The notes under the pieces were generated by a model that had not been told where the DNA came from, searched no databases, and saw only the letters and a program-made list of their open reading frames with translations. DNA of 64,000 bases from Sisyra terminalis (taxonomy: Eukaryota > Arthropoda > Insecta > Neuroptera > Sisyridae). The stretch spans positions 7,750,001 to 7,814,000 of the forward strand of contig OY292278.1 in assembly GCA_958496175.1 (NCBI GenBank), written 5' to 3'. Numbering within the stretch: position 1 is the stretch's first letter; the number at the start of each line of letters is the position of its first letter. This document shows, one piece after another, positions 1 through 11,800 of this stretch. A program made the position numbers and the translations under genes.

Positions 1-2027
1 TCGGCCTGGAAGTTTTGCATCACATATGAGCAGATGTATTGCGTTATTAATGCAAGTTTTACGTGCTAGTAGCGATCATCGCACTTTGTTGGAATTGTGT
101 TTACAATTGAAACGAACTCCCGACCCTGACAAGTAAATCGATTTTTTTTTATTAAAAAAAAAACATATTTTATTTGGTTTCGTTATATTTTAGAAAATAT
201 TTACGGGAATCCGAACGGGAGCAACTTTCGCAACAGGCATTGTCGTTATGTTTGCAATGTATTCGAGAGCTTTTACGAGCTATTTCCTCTGGGAAATACA
301 TTTTAACTAATCCCGTGGGAACTAATACAATCGTTGATGAACCTCCACCAACCACAAACAATGATTCCAATCCAGCCAGTACGATATTAATTGATGTTTA
401 CCGAGCATATCAGAAGGCTCAAAAATCTCTTGCTAATAAGGAATCATTGTTTGCGGCAATATTGATCGAGGCTTATAAATGTTACATGAATGGAAAAGTA
501 ATTTTTTTCACCAAATTTATAAGAAAAAAGTTATGTGTTTTTTTGTTTTTGAACTTAGGTTTCGGAAGAATCAAATCTTTTGGAAATAGCAATTAAATTT
601 TGCCAACAGAGAATAAATTTAAGTCGAGTCCAGCAGGTTCAACAACAATCAACTTCTTCGTCTATCTCTTCTGCAGCTACTGTTCCTCAACAAGCTCCGA
701 CACAACCTATTCCAGTGGTAAAACAAATGTTTTACTTAAATCTTTTGTTGTATTGTTAATCGAAGTTTAATTGGTTTTTAATTATTTTTTTTAGAAGAAG
801 TCAGTTTCGAAACCATCTTCTAGCATTCCTAGTCGACCGAGAGGTCGACCACCTAATTCGACTAAAACTGATTATATGCAAGGGCTTTCCTATAACAAAT
901 TAAACAATTTGGCCAATGCCTTTAATTTATTAAACATGCCTCCTACTGGACGGCTAGATTTGTTTCCGTTTAACGCTTTGTCAATGGCGTCGATGCTTGG
1001 AAATCGAACTGAAACTACTGCAACCACACCGACCACATCAGCATTTCCGTTAATGTCCAATGACACAATTGAATCATTCATTCGGTCCTACAATTTCTTA
1101 AATATGCAAATGCCCTCATTTCCCAACTTAAGCAGTTTTCCACCGTCCGTTCTGCAACAAGCCATTGAAAACATGAACGCCTCAGCTCAATCCAACTTGA
1201 CGGAAAATTTAATCAAACAATACGCACAAATGCTAACCAAAGAAATGCAAAAAACCAATGTGCCAACCAGCACAAATGTTCCTATGCCGCCAAAAGAACC
1301 ACCAAAAAGTAAAGCACCCAACAAAGATTCAATTTTAAAAGCGGTTTATCGAAAAGATAAAACTACTATTAAAAAAGATGTTCCAAAACCGCCAGTGATT
1401 GAATCACAAAAGAAAGAAATTAATATGTTTAAAGACCGTCCCTACTTATCGGTAACTCCAGTCACGTCTACCACAATTCCACCAGCCACATCTGCCAAAC
1501 CGACCAATAAAAATCCGGTGAAAACTTTGCAACAAAAGCTAGCGGAACGACAAAAACAAAACGTGCCGTCGAAAATTAATTTGCCTGCAACCGAAACGGC
1601 TCCGATGAACTTCGCAGCGACCTCCACCTCGGTTTCGGTGTCTCACCCGCATTCAGCGACTCCGCCAGCGGCTCATTCTTCCCATTCGAAAGTATCATTC
1701 AATCCTAACTTTCCACCTCTTCCGGCGCACACGTCTCCAATTAAGTCAACCAACACAAACATCTACAACATATCACCAACGAGTATTTCGTTTTTGCCAA
1801 GTCCGTCGCCGCCCCGAGCTGAAGACATCGCTGCTTTGATGAACGCCAAGCCGCCATTTGCTAAAATGCCAAACGTTTCGCAAATGGCCAACATTACCAA
1901 AATGCCGAGTGTCCCGAAAACTGACTATGGCTCGGTGGCGACCTTGCCCAAGAAATTGCAACAAAGTGTACCGAAAAAGAAGCCGCCAGAACCGGTTCCA
2001 GAAATAATTATTCTTGATGATGATTAG
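1..2027 (+). CDS. 3' part of an AT-hook nuclear protein, possibly Cabin-1-like
   Basis: Four coding exons are read: 1-132 (cut by the window edge), 194-497, 559-717 and 795-2027, ending at TAG. All junctions are GT-AG and keep frame. The first exons encode a leucine-rich helical stretch with the motif LKRTPDPDKKYLRESEREQL, then a helical segment rich in Ala/Leu/Tyr. Exon 4 begins with an AT-hook (RPRGRPP, 834-854), followed by a long low-complexity Pro/Ser/Thr/Lys tail and an acidic C-terminus (EIIILDDD). The AT-hook indicates a chromatin protein. The helical region plus disordered tail reminds me of calcineurin-binding protein Cabin-1, a histone H3.3 chaperone subunit of the HIRA complex, but this is memory-based family resemblance and not proven. 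The coding region is real: long open frame, correct splice sites, higher GC than the flanks. No canonical AATAAA is obvious just downstream. Confidence 0.8.
834..854 (+). other. AT-hook motif in the coding sequence
   Basis: The codons read Arg-Pro-Arg-Gly-Arg-Pro-Pro, the core AT-hook that binds the minor groove of AT-rich DNA. It sits near the start of the last exon, just before the disordered tail. Confidence 0.75.
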
Positions 2028-2069
2028 TGTTTTTTATGTGATTTTTGATGTCATTTTATACTGCATTTT

Positions 2070-3250
2070 ATTTTGATTTATTTATCAGCGAATTGTAAAA
2101 AAAAAATATTATTGATAGTATGCAAGCAGTTGCTCAGTGATTTCAGGGATTCCTTAATATTTTTTTTTTAATTTTATATCTTTCTTTTTTTTATTTAAAG
2201 GATTCGCCAGGACGAGATTTGAAAAACCCTCCATACTGCAGCGTTAGTTATTGTGTTTCCTGAGCCTCTATTTCATCTATTGTAGTCCGAGAAGTCGAAG
2301 AAATTTTAGTATTGAACCTGTACTAGCAAGAAGTACCGCCGACTCTCGGCGGATAGAAGCATTTCTCGAAACTTCCGAATTTAAAAGAACCTAAATTATT
2401 GGTACCAAAGTTACCATAGGCTAAAGCACACGATCATACAATATGGGTTGCCTAAATATCTTATTTTATGATTTTTATTTATTTTAAAAATGTTGGCTCA
2501 TGTGTACCTTAGCACACCCACAATCTGGCAATGTTGCATTTTCGACTTTGTCTTTAATTTAATTCGCAATATTTTTGTTTATTCAATTCTATTATGGTAT
2601 AATTCTCTCTTTCGTGGCTAAATTTTCATTATGGACCTATTTAATCGCGAATTAAATTAAAAACAAAGTCGAAAATGCAACATTGTCAAATTGTGGGTGT
2701 GCTAAAGTACATATGAGCCAAAATTTGGAACGAATATCTGATGGTATTTTGATTTATTTATCAGCGAATTGCAAAAAAAATATTATCGATAGTATGCAAG
2801 CAGTTGCTCAGTGATCTCAGGGGTTCCTTAATATTTTAATTTTTTAAAAATTTTATGTCTTTATTTAAAGGATTCGCCAGGACGAGAGTTAAAATAGCCT
2901 CCATACTGCAGCGTTAATTGTTGCGTTTCCTGAGCCTCTATTTCATCTATTGTAGTCCAAGAAGTTGAAGAAATTTTTGTATTGAATCTGTTCTAGCAAG
3001 AAGTACCGTCGACTTTTGGCGGATAGAAGCATTTCTCGAAACTTCCGAATTTAAAAGAACCTAAATTATTGGTACTAAAGTTATCATAGGCCATGCTCAC
3101 GATTATGCAATATTGGTTGCCTGCATACCTATTTTATGATTTTTTCAATATTTTTTATTATAAAAATGTTGTCTACAAATTTTTCATCTAGAATGGGACT
3201 AATTTTTCTGAATCTTTGATCTAAAAAATTGGAATGAATATCTGACGATT
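2070..3250. repeat. Tandem duplication downstream of the AT-hook gene, interrupted by a MITE
   Basis: Unit A (2070-2494 plus 2720-2745) and unit B (2746-about 3250) share a sequence starting with ATTTTGATTTATTTATCAG and running through a GGATTCGCCAGGACGAGA stretch. Unit A is interrupted by a MITE at 2495-2719 and lacks about 55 bp present in unit B at that point. No open frame is shared. It may be duplicated 3'-flank DNA or an old repeat. Confidence 0.75.
2495..2719. mobile_element. Short MITE with about 75-bp terminal inverted repeats, copy 1 (hAT-like)
   Basis: It begins GGCTCATGTGTACCTTAGCA and ends with the inverted copy ...GTACATATGAGCC. The inverted repeats include the GCACACCCACAATNTG and TTGCATTTTCGACTTTGT segments. 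Flanking 8-mers AAAATGTT and AAAATTTG match at six of eight positions. Copy 2 lies at 40648-40873. The size, inverted repeats and 7-8 bp duplication point to a non-autonomous hAT element. Confidence 0.75.
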
Positions 3251-3733
3251 TTTCCGCAAATTCAATAATCATATCTGATTTCAAAAAGTTCATATCTGCC
3301 AAAGAATCAACTTTCATCAATTATTAGAGTTTGGTTGAATATTTATTTTTAAGAAATTAGAGGCCTTTTACCACCTTTTACATATTAGGCATATTTCATT
3401 TCTAAATCCCATTCTGTTCAAATATTAAATTTGCATAAAAGGCTCCGGTCTTAATATCCTATTTTACATCCTTGTTTAGAGCTTTAAATCAATATCTCCC
3501 ATACTGTATTACAATAAAGTTAGCTTTTTTTAGTTACATACATCCAGCGCTCTTGAACTTGACTTTTGAAATGACAGATGTCATCCAACTGTCAAATTCA
3601 AAAGAAGTCAAAAAACCGCGAACTAAACTTTGACTTTTTAAAAAAATATCTTATCAATTTTGCATATTCCTAATTAAAAGTCCGAAATTATGTAATTTAG
3701 AGTGCAATTTTGTCACAGTTTATTCTTACGAAA
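3251..3733. other. Spacer and presumed promoter region of the prenylcysteine oxidase gene
   Basis: No gene is seen. Immediately upstream, at 3555-3612, is a short inverted repeat (TTGACTTTTGAA...CTGTCAAATTCAAAAGAAGTCAA in reverse orientation) that could be a regulatory dyad or a remnant. I see no convincing TATA box. Confidence 0.35.
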
Positions 3734-5409
3734 ATGAATTTAAAGGCTGCATTTATTTTTTGTTTAATTTCTTTGTTAACTTCAAAAACTTTCGGTAAAG
3801 ATGTTGCGGTACCCAGAATTGGTAAAAGCAGTGGAAAATATCCATATTTCGTTATTCTATCAATGATTTTTTCTTAGGGATAATTGGTGCTGGAGTAGGG
3901 GGAACGTCTGCCGCTTATTTTTTACGCGAATTATTTGGTCCAGATGCCAATATTGACGTGTATGAAGCCGAAAATATTGGCGGACGTTTAGCGATTCAAG
4001 AACTTGGAGGTCGAAACTATGAAATCGGGGGATCTATTATTCATCCAAGAAATAAATACATGAACGATTTCATCGAATTGTTTGGTACAATTTAAAATTA
4101 CTTTCAACATTTGATAAGTTTTCAATTACGGTTTTAGAGTTGGAAAAACGATCAACCGATTCAACAGGCAACGAAGGAATTGGTTTTTTCGATGGAAAAG
4201 AAATTGTCTTTCAGACAAGCCCCTCGAAATGGGTGACCGCTGCAAAAATATTATGGCGCTATGGTTTTGGGCCTATGAAAATTGAATCGATTGTTAACGA
4301 TATGCTTGATCAATTTGATCGGTATGTTAATTTCGGTTTATTTTTCATGACTAATGTTAAAAACAAAAAAACTTTTATTTAGTATTTACGAATTACAAAA
4401 AGACGGAAAGGGTTTTAATACAAGTCAAGACTTATTGAAAGCTATGAGCCCTGAATTTCTTGAAGCGCTTACTACATCGACTTACGATGGATTTATTAAT
4501 GAAGACGTTTCAAAATTGACCATTTCTGAGTTTATAAATGCCATCATAAAAGTCAATTATGGTCAAGATGCTAGTATTCAACTCTTTGTTGGTAAATTTT
4601 TCTCTGTTATTCAAGATAAAAAATATAAATTTCTTTTTCAAACAGGTTCGGTTTCATTAGCCGGGTCCATAGGTGATTTATTTTCTATAAAAAATGGAAA
4701 TAAACAAGTTCCAGTTGAATTATTGAAACGTTCCAAAGCTCAAATAATTAATAAATTTGTGCAAGGAATTACTCTCGTCGGTGATCAGTATTCTTTGCAA
4801 TTTGACGAAAGAAATAAAAAGAATGACTTGTACGATATAGTAATACTCGCCTGTCCTCAAGCCATAAATATGAAAATCAAAATGAAATTTGTCGATTTCG
4901 ACACGGAAATTAACTTTTCTGGAAAGTATCACCAAACAGTTTGTACATTGGTTTTAGGTGAACGAAATTACACGAGTTTTCCAAGTTTAACGGATGATGA
5001 TGACGTGCTTGCATTCAATGACAAGTCCTTCTTCAACTCTATGAGTTTACTGAGTGATGTCGAACACGAAAAAGACAGTGAATCGAAAGTTTGGAAGGTT
5101 TTTTCCAATGAGCCGTTAACCACAACTGAGCTAAGTTATTTGTTTGCGGAAATCAAAGATTTGTATGAGATAAATTGGTTGGCTTATCCGGAATATGATG
5201 TATCGAGTCGCAAAGATTCGTTTGTATTGTACGACAAATTGTATCATATCAATGCAATCGAATGGGCTGCCAGTGCCATGGAAATGAGTGTAATCGGAGC
5301 CAAAAACGTTGCTCTTTTAGCACATAATGACTGGAAATATAGTCAAAAAATGGAGGATGAAAAAAATACTAAGCCAAAGAAACAGGTTCACTTTAAGGCT
5401 GAATTGTAA
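3734..5409 (+). CDS. PCYOX1: Prenylcysteine oxidase (FAD-dependent, lysosomal/secretory)
   Basis: Five exons (3734-3821, 3878-4084, 4138-4321, 4383-4591, 4646-5409) join in frame into 483 residues, close to the usual length of about 500. The family cleaves the thioether bond of farnesyl- or geranylgeranyl-cysteine released when prenylated proteins are degraded, giving cysteine, an aldehyde and H2O2. Residues 1-21 form a signal peptide (hydrophobic run FIFCLISLLTS). The dinucleotide-binding motif IIGAGVGGTSAAYFL (GxGxxG, residues 33-38) follows, then GRNYEIGGSIIHPRN, typical of this family. The start codon is the first ATG before the signal peptide. The introns are 52-61 bp with GT-AG ends. 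The C-terminal half is divergent and Lys-rich at the end. It is convergent with the SLC18 gene. Confidence 0.9.
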
Positions 5410-5505
5410 ATTGTTTTATGTTTAAAGGTAAGATTTTATTCTAACACATAGTTATACATCAACTGTATTGTCCAACAAACAAAGAAACAAATGTAAATGT
5501 TAAAA

Positions 5506-5511
5506 AATAAA
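5506..5511 (+). promoter_or_regulatory. Polyadenylation signal AATAAA
   Basis: A canonical AATAAA lies 97 bp after the stop codon of the prenylcysteine oxidase gene. Confidence 0.7.
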
Positions 5512-5810
5512 ATATTTCTTAAAGTCTACGGTCCTTAAATGTGAAGTTTTCAACTAATTCAAGACCAGACTAATTAAAATCTCAGTTAAATGTTTTACAT
5601 TTATTTCTACAAAATCCAATATCTTTTACCACTACCAACATGAAACTAATTTTTTTGAAGTAAATTCTCGAGTCAACGATATTTAGGGCCTTTGAGGACT
5701 TAACAACTATATCTTAATTAGTGATATGATGCCATTAGTGATATGTATTTTTTGGTTTAGTAATATAATGTTTCAAAAAGAACTAGAACGTTAGAATTAT
5801 ATGTGGTTAT

Positions 5811-8800
5811 TCACTCGTCGTCTTCGGGAAATCTTTCATATTCCATTGCTTGCATTCCGATCATTTCTTTGGGGTTGATTGTCTCGGTTGTGCTGTTGTA
5901 CTGGACAATATTTTCATTTTTCGATAGGAAAAACTTCTGAAACAAGAAGTGCAATAAATTTTGAAAAAAAAATGTTGGCGATTTAACTTACAGTTTTACT
6001 GGATATATTCGAGTTTAGGGCAATTAGTAATGGGCAATAAACGATGTTGATTATTCCGATTGATCTCATCAACCACGGAAATCCAATTGTCTTGACGATT
6101 TCTCCGCCGAGAAGAGGACCTTAAAGAAATCTAAAATTAGATGTGAGCTTAAAATGAAAAGATTCTAGCTATATCAAATAAATTTTATATATATTTCGCG
6201 ACCAAATTCCACTGTGATTTTGAGATATGGGCAAAAATGCCAACCCCTATACGGGTAGACCTTTATAAAAACTTTTATGTTAATCGGGTTGCCTATAATA
6301 CAATGCTTGGAAAAGTGCGTAAAAGTTACGTTTCAGTTATGTGCGCAACTTTTCCGTCAAACTGTCATTGTTGCAAGTTGTGCGATTTTTGTTCTTTATT
6401 AACTAATTAACTTTGATTTTTCGGGAAAAAACTATTGAAAAGTTTTGTGTAAGTGTTTTACTTTCTTCAAATGACATTTGTTTGCTTCAAGTAAGTGAAA
6501 TATTTGCATATTAGAAACAAGTCCCTTATTGCCCATATAACAAAACGCGACTCCTGAGAAAAATTGTCTAAATTAAATAAAAGTTGATGAATTTCTAGAA
6601 AATATATGACTTATAACTAAATTATCAATTTTTTACGGGCTTTAACTTAAGTATCTTTGATTTTTCTGTAGTTATCTGCCGAATTGTCAAAGACGCCGGT
6701 CCAGATGGACATGAGTTTTATATCGTCTTTTTTCTTATAAAACTTTAAATTAGTATCGAAAAATGGTTTTTAAGTTTTAGTGTAAACTATTTTGAATAAG
6801 TTTCAATGAAATTTATTAGGGGATCGATTGATTTTTTTAAAGAAAAAGCTTTGAAAAAAATCATTTTTTTTGACATTCTTTATGGTGAAATTGGAAACCA
6901 TTTTATATCGAGTGTAGTTCACCAAAGTTCAAGCCGATGGCGTTAGTGGTACGATTGATTAGTTCAAAATTTTTTTTTAAATGAAAACCAAAATATATTG
7001 AAATGTTGATTTTTTTTCATTGATTGAGATTTATATGACGACTACTTGATACTTGGAACTTCGTTCGTCTGGCAAATTTTTTGTCTTAGATTGTTGTCCA
7101 CAATTTATTGTCTAAATTGTCAAAATTTAAAGTTCAACCCTTTACTTTCATCCCTTAGAGAAATGATAATTTATTACATTTAAAATTAAGCAAATATAGC
7201 CTCTGATTTAAGTACTGAGTAGGTCGTTTACTAATAATACTTTTTAAATTTAGCATTTTTTTTTAAAGGTCAAAAATTATGATCACTTAAAAGAATTATG
7301 GAATACTGCAATCTTGTTACTTATTACACCAATTTGATTTGATTAATCAATGTAAGAATACATAAATTCATAAGGGCACAATTCATGCAAAACATTTTCA
7401 ATCCTGGAATTCCATTTTTTAATCATAAACCACAATTCTCCGTAATTTAAGGTTTTTTTTGTAATTATTTGATCATTGACTTACCCACTGAATAGGCTAA
7501 ACTAACTGCAATTTGTTGCAATGCATATACTGCACCATAATGAGATGTATGTCGAGTATCCACTAAATGTGCCAACATTGGCACCAATGCAGCATCTATA
7601 ATTCCAATACCTACAATTCAAAAAGTCAATTATTTATGTACAGAAAGTCAAATCTGGAAAAATCAAATCTAAAATTGTAGGATCATTAATGATGGTTACA
7701 AATTTTGGAATATATAAAGCACTGGTGTAGCTAGACAGGTTTCCCTTTGTGACCCCGAAGGGGGACAAATGGAAGTTATAATCAATAAAAATATGAAAAA
7801 AAACTATCAAATTATTCACTGGAATACCATTATAAATAAAACACATACCCAAACCTAGTCCAGAGGAAATATATAATTACACGATTTTATGTATGCACGG
7901 TTTTAAAAACGTATTTACTTTAAGCTTTATTAATATAATTATTTTTTTTACTGCTACTGTTACTTTTTTCGTTAATATTTCCTTATGGAGCAACCCTAAG
8001 GATTTATTTTCAAAAATTTTGTAAAACAAAAATTAAAAAAAAAAGGTTACTTTAGGATTCGAACCCACGTCTCTTTTATTGTGAGCATTAGAATATCAGA
8101 TACGTAAGCGAATGTGCTATTAACGTATAATTCTATTAAGTGTTTATTAAGTATAAAAACATTTACATTTCAAAAAGGCACGTCCCACGGGAACGACGGG
8201 AACGGGTTAAAAAGTATCCTATGTCCTTCCCCTAGTTCTTAGCTACCTCCCTACTAATTTTCAGTTAAATCGGTTCAGCCGTTCTTGAGTTATAAACAGT
8301 GTAACTAACACGACTTTCTTTTATATATATAGATTTTACTCAATTTATAGTAGGTATGTTAAGGAGGCTCTCCTGTATTAGGGCTTGTTAGCCGTATTCA
8401 TAATGATTCCTTAAGCAGGCTCTTAAAGGTTACTTGCTTAAGCAGGCTTTAATATTTAGGCAACCTTTAATCACCTTTACTAAAATTTCTTATTCATAAA
8501 TGATTTTCGGCCTTTACTTAACTAAATAATGTCCAGGGGTTGTAAACTCAATGTTATCCGTAACGTCTCTGTTAAAAATGTAATAGAAACTGACATTCTA
8601 TTGCTGAATGGGCAAATGGAAGTTATAATCAATAAAAATATGAAAAAAACTATCAAATTATCCATTGGAATACCATTATAAATAACACACATACCCAAAC
8701 CTAGTCCAAAATGTGGGGGCAACAACTGTAAAACACTCTTAGCAGACGGAACCTAGAATCAAATTTTTTTTTTTTAATTTTCCCTATAATCCCAAGTTTC

Positions 8801-11800
8801 TGAATAATAATTTTACTTACTATAATAGTCGAGCATCCAACTAAGAACATTGCCGCCATGGCAACTTTCCAACGACCAATTCGAAAAGCAAAAACGCTAA
8901 AGCAGTTGGTACCAATTAGATAGCCCAAACTATCCGGAATGAAAACAGTTCCCAATTGCCACTTTTCCGGTTTTATATTTTCAATCAACCAAATCGGTAA
9001 ACATGGTTCTAGTACGGCCAGTGCCGAGGTGGACAACCAAATTGCACACGAGGAAATCACAATTAACGGATCGGTGAGAAGTTCTTTCCATCGAATCGAT
9101 TCCACATTACCTTGGCTCTGTAAAATTCCAATAAAAAAATAAATTAATTCGGTTTGACTTGGAATTATATGGGCGATTTACCTCAGAACTAGGTTTTAAA
9201 TCCATATACATAATTTGTAAGACTGGAAACAAATAAATGTAACACTAAAATTTGGTATTTTTATTTCTATTTAGTAGGCATTTAAAAACATTTTGAAATT
9301 ATTACATTTAAACGACTTTTAATGGGTTTTTTGAACATATATTAAACATTCACTAAGTTGAATACTTATTGAAGTGAAAAGTTCTTTAGCATCGTTGTGA
9401 CTTGAAATTTTATGAAACGGAAACGGAAATCGGCAATAAAAAGAGAAACATATATATAAATCTATAAGATTTAACATGAAAGAGAATGAGGTAGAAAACA
9501 TTAATATTTCTTATGGTTGTCCACGCCTGCGTATTACGCTACTTGAGAATGGTTTTCATAGCGACCAATAACAACCGTGTTAAATTGCTTATTATAATTA
9601 TAAGCATAAATATTTCATTATTTTAATCAAATTAATTTTCAAGTTTGCCGTAAATCAATACGGATTATTGGCATGATTATCAAAAAAAAAGTAAAGAAAA
9701 CAAGGCTATAAAGAGGTCAAAAGGTCAAACAGAACGTGTTCGTGAATTTCGGGCACGCCGAAAAGTATTATTTCATAAGAAAACTAATAGTTCTTATACG
9801 TTTAAAAAATGATTCGACTGTGCAAAATATTTATAAAAAAAAAAAAGTAAAGAAAACAAGCCTATAAAGAGGTCAAAAGGTTCAATAGAACGTGTTCGTG
9901 AATTTCGGGCACGCCGAAAAGTATTATTTCATAAGAAAACTAATAGTTCTTATACGTTTAAAAAATGATTCGACTGTGCAAAATAGTGAAAATGATGCTA
10001 GCTAGTAATAAAAAAATTTTCTAATCACATATTTCGTTCTTAATCACGAAATTTCAATAAAATAAAAGCTTTAAAATTAATTCTGATATCACATAATATT
10101 ACAAACTGTTGTAGGTGCTACTCAAATGATTGTACAGCCGATTCTTTAGGTACTCAAAATTTCGTCGAAATAAAGTTGTTCATGAAGAATTTTGTTAAAA
10201 AATTTTTAACAATATTTTCGGTCATATGTGCTCCTTTTGTGAACGATTGTGATTCCAACGAAATTTAAAATCCACAACGACATGAAGATCTTTTATGGAT
10301 AATAATTATAAATTCTAATGCAAATGATAATATTTTAATTAGGGGTGTGCGAATATTCGAATTTTCAAATTATTCGAATCGAATATTCGAATAATTCGAA
10401 TAGTTCGAATTATTCAAATAATAATTTTCTATCACCAAATTAATCAATATCGATAGAAAAGTTTTTTTTTTTAGTTATATTCGATTTAAGGGGTTAGGGG
10501 TACTCAGAAGCATGAAAAAATGATATTTTTTAATATTTTTTTTTGCTAGTATATTATTTTATTTTATAAAAGTAAGAATATAGCATTAATACATTATGTT
10601 TCGACTTAACTTCATCAAAATTTCAAAAAAAAAAAAATTAATAATTTTAAAAGTTATGGCTGTTTGTTTAAAACTATCTTTTTTGAACTGGTGATCACTG
10701 TAGTTCAAAAATCGTTCGGTAGATTTCAATGAAATTTATACAGCTTTTGAAAAACATGAAAAACTAGTGTCTGATCGAAGGATTATTTTTTTTTTCTTAA
10801 TTTCGATTTTTTTATAAACAATTAACTGTTGGTTTTTTCCCGAAAATTCGGGAAAAAAATTCCTGAGGCCGGTCATTTTGTTAATTTAAAAAAAAATAGC
10901 TTCGATTAGGCACCAGATTATCTATTAATAAAACTATTTTTTTTCTGTCCGATTGATTTTTGATGAATCTCCAAGGATTAGTGATGATCACCACAAGGGA
11001 CTTCTGGAGAAACTGGGTCCACACAAACAGTCATAACTTTTAAAATTATTGATTTTTTTTTTTTTTGAAATTTTGGTGAAGTCAAGTCGAAACATAACGT
11101 ATTAATGCTAATTCTTACTTTTGTAAAATAAAATAATTTACTAGAAAAAAAAAATTATTAACAAATATATTTTTTTCATGCTTCTGACTACCCTTAACCC
11201 CTTAAGTCGAATATAACTAAAAAAAAAAAAAAACTTTTCTATCGATATTGATTAATTTGGTGATTGGAGAAAATTATTATTCGAATATTCGATTCAAATT
11301 TCGAATCGAATGTCATTATTCGATTCAATAAAATCGAGAAAAATGTAATTCCAAATACAATAGTTAACAAATATCAAACGATACCTGCATTTTTACCACC
11401 ACTGGATTTATTTCATATTTCCATTATGATAAGCTCTCGTATCATTTAATCGAAAATGCAAATTTGAATTCAGGATAAATTTATGTAATATATATTAGAC
11501 AGGGCCAAAAAAATCGACTATTTTTTTTTTTTTTTTGAAAAGTATATCGAAAAAAATTGTTTAAGGTAACAAATAAAAATATCGGGAAGGTTTGAGTCCT
11601 TAATATTAATATTAAGTGGCCTATCCTCTTTAATTTTGAATTTTTTATTTGGGCTTTCATTTTTGTGTCAATGCTGTCAAACTATCAAAGTAAAAAAATT
11701 CATTTGCATATATATTTATAGAAAATTAAATTCCCTACAAAAAATGTCTGTTTGAAAATTTTCGTCAGACACGCCGTTTTCGAATAATCAAGCTTCAGAC

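Larger units (their letters stand above)
7760..8705. repeat. Direct repeat of an SLC18 exon edge flanking a Helitron-like insertion
   Basis: About 95 bp at 7765-7860 (GACAAATGGAAGTTATAATC onward to CCCAAACCTAGTCC) recurs at 8612-8706. The right-hand copy holds the 3' end of SLC18 coding exon 6 with its donor. The left-hand copy holds only about 11 bp of that exon and the donor, then diverges. The DNA between contains the Helitron-like element. The real exon is identified by its frame and acceptor at 8753. Confidence 0.8.

Noticed and set aside
8040..8130. A true tRNA gene at the GGTTCGAATCC box
   Set aside because: The tRNA cloverleaf cannot be completed, and the same sequence is repeated within transposons, so it is a SINE-like module.
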